Shown: in pieces, positions 60,908 to 64,000 of the stretch
How positions within the stretch are numbered: the first letter of the stretch is position 1
Layout of the letters: each line of letters opens with the position of its first letter
Origin: Duganella sp. 1411
Lineage (GTDB): Bacteria; Pseudomonadota; Gammaproteobacteria; Burkholderiales; Burkholderiaceae_D
DNA: 64,000 nt
Reading direction: 5' to 3'
Assembly: GCF_017833525.1 (NCBI RefSeq)
Contig: NZ_JAFICD010000005.1
Coordinates: forward strand, 186,001 to 250,000
Notes under the pieces: model-generated
Told to the model about the DNA's origin: nothing
The model's database searches: none
What the model saw: the letters and a program-made list of their open reading frames with translations, nothing else
Position numbers and translations under genes: made by a program

Positions 60908-62143
60908 ATGGATAATATTACCCACAGCATTATCGGTTTCGGCGTTGGGGAATTGGTGCATCGCAGTCTGCCGGGGGAGGCGGACGACATTTCGCAACGG
61001 GTGCGCCACCGCTTGCTGCTGGTCTCGTGCGCGCTGGCCAGCAACTTCCCCGACCTCGACCTGTTTCTCACGGGGTTGCTGCCCGATCCGCTGGGCTATC
61101 TGCTGAACCATCGCGGGCATACGCACACCGCCTTGCTGGCGTTGCCGCAGGCCTTGCTGCTGGCGGCGCTGCTGTGGCTATGCTGGCCGGCGGCGCGGGC
61201 GCTGCTCAAGGCCAGTGGCCCGGCGCGGCGCGGACTGTCGGCCAGCATCGCGGCGGGTTTCGCGCTGCACCTGTTGATGGATTACACCAACTCCTACGGC
61301 TTGCATCCATGGTATCCGTTCGACGGCCGTTGGTTCTTCGGCGACATGGTGTTCATCGTCGAGCCGCTGTTCTGGGTGGCGATCGGCGTGCCGCTAGCGC
61401 TGATCATGCGCTGGCGCACCGCGCGCTGGCTGGGGTTCGCGGGCTTGTTGGCCGCGCTGCTGTTGTTTGCCTTGAAGGGCTATCTGAGCTGGCCGTCGTT
61501 TGCCGCGCTGTTGCTGATCGGGCTGGCGTGCGGCGCGGCGCAATGGCGCGCCGGGGCCGGTGGCCGGGGCGGATTGCTGCTGGCGCTGGGCGTCTGCGTC
61601 GGCTTCATCGCGGTGCAGGGCGCCGCCTCGCACGCGGGGCGGGAGCGGATCGACGCCGCGCTGCGACAGGCCGATCCGTCGTCGCGCGTGCTCGATGTGG
61701 TGATGACGGCGTTTCCGTCGCAGCCTTTGTGCTGGAGTTACGTCAGCGTTGAAAGCAACGAGGCGGCGGGGAGTTATCGCCTGCGGCGCGGGTTGGCCAG
61801 TGTCGCGCCGGCGTGGCTGGCGCCGCTGGCTTGTCCGGCCGCGCTGGCCGAGTCGCGAACGGCGCAGTCGTTGTCCGCCTCGGTGGTGCAGTTCGAGTCG
61901 GGGCAGGGTAGCCTGGCGCGGTTGCGGGCGCTTAAGCATGACAACTGCCAGGTCGACGCCTGGCTGCGTTTCGGCCGCGCGCCGTTGCTGGACATGGTCA
62001 AGGGGGAACTGTCGGATTACCGCTTCGCGCTTACGCCGCGCGGCAACTTCACAACGTTGCATATGGTGCCGGCGGCGGCGTGTCCCGACGGCGTGCCGGG
62101 GTGGGGCTACCCGCGCGAGGACTTGCTCGCACCACCACACTAA
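60908..62143 (+). CDS. Metal-dependent hydrolase, YdjM-like membrane protein
   Basis: A 411-residue inner-membrane protein of the YdjM/LexA-binding metal-dependent hydrolase family. It has MDNITHSIIGFGVGEL at the N-terminus, ASNFPDLDL, NHRGHTHT and LHLLMDYTNSYG, giving the His/Asp metal site typical of the family. About six to eight hydrophobic segments lie in the first 240 residues, followed by a soluble C-terminal domain. It starts four bases after the AAA gene, so it probably belongs to the GGDEF-DUF427-AAA run. The substrate is unknown. Confidence 0.86.
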   Translation: MDNITHSIIGFGVGELVHRSLPGEADDISQRVRHRLLLVSCALASNFPDLDLFLTGLLPDPLGYLLNHRGHTHTALLALPQALLLAALLWLCWPAARALLKASGPARRGLSASIAAGFALHLLMDYTNSYGLHPWYPFDGRWFFGDMVFIVEPLFWVAIGVPLALIMRWRTARWLGFAGLLAALLLFALKGYLSWPSFAALLLIGLACGAAQWRAGAGGRGGLLLALGVCVGFIAVQGAASHAGRERIDAALRQADPSSRVLDVVMTAFPSQPLCWSYVSVESNEAAGSYRLRRGLASVAPAWLAPLACPAALAESRTAQSLSASVVQFESGQGSLARLRALKHDNCQVDAWLRFGRAPLLDMVKGELSDYRFALTPRGNFTTLHMVPAAACPDGVPGWGYPREDLLAPPH

Positions 62144-62150
62144 AATTCCA

Positions 62151-62181
62151 CGTGCTCCACGTGTAATCCGCCCCACGTGTC
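62151..62181. repeat. Remnant of the dispersed palindromic repeat
   Basis: The fragments CACGTGTAATCCGCCCCACG resemble the outer parts of the GTAGGGCGGATTAG repeat with the middle lost. It lies at the left edge of the 237-bp gap before the small membrane protein gene. Confidence 0.4.
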
Positions 62182-62224
62182 TCCGAGGTATTCCCGCCGT
62201 GTCGCCCACAATAATGGCGTCATT

Positions 62225-62239
62225 GCACGCTTTTAGTGC
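62225..62239. promoter_or_regulatory. NtrC-type binding site
   Basis: GCAC, GCTTTTA, GTGC (extended TGCACGCTTTTAGTGCT) fits the NtrC enhancer consensus TGCAC-N7-GTGCA. It is centred about 115 bp upstream of the expected sigma-54 transcription start, the usual enhancer distance. Confidence 0.65.
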
Positions 62240-62297
62240 TTGCCCAGCCGTATCGTGTGGTGTGATTGATACAAAAATCTCTAGAATAGGTCGATTA

Positions 62298-62312
62298 GGA
62301 CAAACTTTGTCC
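62298..62312. promoter_or_regulatory. Perfect dyad next to the sigma-54 promoter
   Basis: GGACAAA-C-TTTGTCC, seven-base arms, ends nine bp before the -24 element. It could bind a second regulator or an architectural protein. Confidence 0.45.
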
Positions 62313-62320
62313 AATCTTCT

Positions 62321-62336
62321 TGGCACGACAATTGCA
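62321..62336 (+). promoter_or_regulatory. Sigma-54 promoter (-24/-12)
   Basis: TGGCAC-GACAA-TTGCA matches the sigma-54 consensus fully, with GG and GC exactly twelve bases apart. It predicts a start near 62348, 33 bp ahead of the small-protein ATG. Confidence 0.85.
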
Positions 62337-62380
62337 TTGCTATTGAGAAAGGAAGAAGATCGAATCTAAAGGAGGACGTT

Positions 62381-62563
62381 ATGAACGCAACTGAAGACAA
62401 AGCAAAATCGGCTCCGGTCCACGAATCGTCGGCGGATGAACACCGTCTGCGCAGCGAGCGCATCGCCGCACGTGGCGTGCACTTGGGTAAAGCCAAGGGC
62501 AAGTACCTGATTCCCCTGGTCGGTCTGGCGGTTCTGGCCTCGATGGCCTTCGCCCAGGCTTAA
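62381..62563 (+). CDS. 60-residue single-span membrane peptide under sigma-54 control
   Basis: A 60-residue protein. Residues 1-40 are hydrophilic and highly charged (ATEDKAKSAPVHESSADEH, RSERIAARGVHLGKAKGK). Residues about 42-58 form one hydrophobic span (YLIPLVGLAVLASMAFAQ). The strong site AAAGGAGG lies five bases before the ATG. A consensus sigma-54 promoter and an NtrC-type site precede it, so nitrogen-limited expression is predicted. I do not recognise the family. It could anchor or regulate a transporter or a PII-linked membrane protein, but that is only a guess. Its stop overlaps the tsaD stop tail to tail. Confidence 0.8.
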   Translation: MNATEDKAKSAPVHESSADEHRLRSERIAARGVHLGKAKGKYLIPLVGLAVLASMAFAQA

Positions 62564-63600
62564 ACCACCTTGATTTCGTCCAGCGGCCAGCGCGGCCGGA
62601 CGTTGAACGAATAATCGCGTTTGGCCGCGTTCGGGTTGATCATCAACCGCATCGCGCCCGCGAAGGCGATCATTGCGCCGTTATCGGTGCAAAATTCCAG
62701 TTCGGGGTAATACACCTTGAACTTCTTCTTGGCTGCGGCGTCGTTCAGCGATGCCCGCAGCTGGGAATTGGCCCCGACCCCGCCAGCGATCACCAACCGC
62801 TTCAACCCCGTGTGCTTGAGTGCCGACACGCACTTGGCCGTCAGCACCTCCACGATCGCGTCGACGAACCCGCGCGCGATGTTGGCCTTGTCCTGCTCGC
62901 AGATATTGGCGATGACCTTCTCGTCGTGGTTCTTCACGACCGTCAGCACCGCCGTCTTCAGGCCGGAGAAGCTGAAGTTGAAATCCTTGGTGTGCAGCAT
63001 AGGACGCGGCAGCTTGTACGCCGTCGGATCGCCGAACTCGGCCAGGCGCGAGATCGCCGGTCCGCCCGGATAGCCCAGGCCCAGCAGCTTGGCCGACTTG
63101 TCGAACGCCTCGCCGGCGGCGTCGTCCAGCGTTTCGCCCAGCAGGGTGTATTGGCCGACGCCGTCCACGCGCATCAGCTGGGTGTGGCCGCCCGACACCA
63201 GCAGCGCGATGAACGGAAATTCGGGCGGCTGCGACGCCAGCAGCGGCGACAGCAAATGCCCTTCCAGGTGATGCACGCCCAGCACCGGCTTATCCAACGC
63301 CAGGCCGAGGCTGCACGCGACCGACGAGCCGACCAGCAGCGCGCCGGCCAGCCCGGGGCCTTGCGTGTAGGCGATGGCGTCGATGTCGGCCAGCGACTTG
63401 CCGGCGCCTTCCAGCGTTTGTTTCAGCAGCGGAATGGCGCGGCGGATGTGATCGCGCGAGGCCAGTTCCGGCACCACGCCGCCGTATTCCTCGTGCATCG
63501 TCACCTGCGAATACAGGGCGTGGGACAGCAGGCCGTGTTGCGTGTCGTACAGCGCAAGGCCGGTTTCGTCACAGGAAGATTCGACGCCGAGAACGATCAT
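62560..63600 (-). CDS. tsaD: tRNA N6-adenosine threonylcarbamoyltransferase
   Basis: A 346-residue ASKHA-fold enzyme that transfers threonylcarbamoyl to A37 of ANN-decoding tRNAs. N-terminal IVLGVESSCDETGLALYD, the metal-binding histidines in GVHHLEGHLLSP, SGGHTQLMRVDGVGQY and the C-terminal YPELEFCTDNGAMIAFAG are all diagnostic. The start at 63600 precedes the conserved segment directly; the longer frame from 63666 is not supported. It works with TsaE, encoded at 37527. Convergent with the small membrane protein gene through a shared TTAA. Confidence 0.95.
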   Translation of the reverse strand: MIVLGVESSCDETGLALYDTQHGLLSHALYSQVTMHEEYGGVVPELASRDHIRRAIPLLKQTLEGAGKSLADIDAIAYTQGPGLAGALLVGSSVACSLGLALDKPVLGVHHLEGHLLSPLLASQPPEFPFIALLVSGGHTQLMRVDGVGQYTLLGETLDDAAGEAFDKSAKLLGLGYPGGPAISRLAEFGDPTAYKLPRPMLHTKDFNFSFSGLKTAVLTVVKNHDEKVIANICEQDKANIARGFVDAIVEVLTAKCVSALKHTGLKRLVIAGGVGANSQLRASLNDAAAKKKFKVYYPELEFCTDNGAMIAFAGAMRLMINPNAAKRDYSFNVRPRWPLDEIKVV

Positions 63601-63691
63601 GAAAGGGCTGCAAGGTGAAAGGGTAATCCGCCATTGTAATGGAAAGCGCGCTCGTTGACCTTGCACCGCCGCACCAGCCGATGCCGTCCCC

Positions 63692-63706
63692 GCACCGGCC
63701 GGGTGC
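63692..63706. promoter_or_regulatory. NtrC-type binding site
   Basis: GCAC, CGGCCGG, GTGC fits the GCAC-N7-GTGC NtrC core and is centred about 87 bp upstream of the expected sigma-54 start of the nirD-like gene. Confidence 0.55.
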
Positions 63707-63758
63707 GAAATTTTGCCATTAGGACAGGGTTTTACACGGATTTAACCTATTTGCCCTG

Positions 63759-63774
63759 TGGCACTGGTTTTGCT
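63759..63774 (+). promoter_or_regulatory. Sigma-54 promoter (-24/-12)
   Basis: TGGCAC-TGGTT-TTGCT, with GG and GC twelve bases apart, matches the sigma-54 consensus. It lies 36 bp before the nirD-like ATG. Confidence 0.75.
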
Positions 63775-63810
63775 AGGAGGGTAGGGGTCACTTGACTGCC
63801 GGAGGGCGCG

Positions 63811-64000
63811 ATGTCGGAACAATGGAAGCTGATTTGCAAAGTGAAGGATGTGCCGCTGAGCGGCGCGCGCCTTGTGCCGCGCGGACTGGCCTGGCAGGAG
63901 TTGCCGGGCGTGGCGTTGTTCCGCACCGATGAGGAAAGCGTGTTCGCTGTGCTCGAGACGGTCGACGTCGAGCCGCGCGCGAGCGGGGCGCGCAAGTATT
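63811..64000 (+). CDS. nirD: Nitrite reductase small subunit NirD-like (partial, cut by window end)
   Basis: The first 63 residues of a protein resembling NirD (MSEQWKLICKVKDVP, then ALFRTDEESVFAVLE), the Rieske-fold small subunit of NADH-dependent nitrite reductase. Rieske cysteines are not seen in this part, which also holds for enterobacterial NirD. GGAGG precedes the ATG. A sigma-54 promoter and an NtrC-like site upstream fit an assimilatory role. The gene runs off the right edge, so the identification is provisional. Confidence 0.65.
   Translation, partial: MSEQWKLICKVKDVPLSGARLVPRGLAWQELPGVALFRTDEESVFAVLETVDVEPRASGARKY

Overview
The window is high-GC DNA from a betaproteobacterium. The protein families, a PEP-CTERM surface protein, polyhydroxyalkanoate genes, TRAP transport and plant-polysaccharide enzymes all fit the Oxalobacteraceae (Massilia/Duganella/Janthinobacterium type). 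This assignment is inferred from gene content, not from a marker-gene comparison. There are no rRNA genes, no CRISPR array and no recognisable prophage or transposase gene. One tRNA gene is present.

Layout. 0.2-1.4 kb: a ChaN-like lipoprotein overlapping a thioredoxin-fold protein. 1.5-5.6 kb: two MFS carriers (MHS type and hexuronate/ExuT type) and a LacI regulator. 5.6-10.5 kb: a repeat-rich patch with a duplicated gene 3' end, then a minus-strand four-gene 4-hydroxyproline operon (epimerase plus three dehydrogenase subunits) divergent from a PAS-AraC regulator. 10.6-21.1 kb: a polysaccharide locus with a TonB-dependent receptor, GH105, DUF2264 and GH35 proteins in one minus-strand operon, and a divergent GH31. 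The 475-bp region between the two arms carries two perfect inverted repeats. 21.4-23.0 kb: a type-2 PHB depolymerase and a phasin-like protein. 23.2-26.1 kb: a secreted HEXXH metalloprotease, a small exported protein and a PEP-CTERM protein. 26.4-28.7 kb: a more AT-rich patch with a frameshifted PAAR protein, a lytic-transglycosylase-type effector, a candidate immunity protein and a lipoprotein, ending at a tRNA-Met(CAU).

29-41 kb is mostly housekeeping: miaA-mutL-cyclophilin, DedA, carbonic anhydrase, a mutarotase, amiC-tsaE, queG and a DUF885 peptidase-like protein. 41.3-46.9 kb is a C4-dicarboxylate TRAP system (dctPQM) with a divergent DctS/DctR-type two-component pair. 47-49 kb holds a candidate non-coding transcript, ogt, xerD and a 59-residue charged protein. 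49.2-53.5 kb is an RND efflux pump. 53.8-62.1 kb contains two GGDEF proteins, an EEP-family hydrolase, ybaK, plsY, a DsbA/FrnE protein and a run of DUF427, AAA ATPase and YdjM-like genes.

The right edge is the most interesting part. A 60-residue single-span membrane peptide and the truncated nirD-like gene each have a consensus sigma-54 (-24/-12) promoter, with an NtrC-type site (GCAC-N7-GTGC) about 90-115 bp upstream of the expected start. They flank tsaD on either side. This suggests an undescribed nitrogen-stress-induced small membrane protein.

A dispersed palindromic repeat built on GTAGGGCGGATTAG occurs at least six times, plus one remnant. In one place it supplies the stop codon of a regulator gene.
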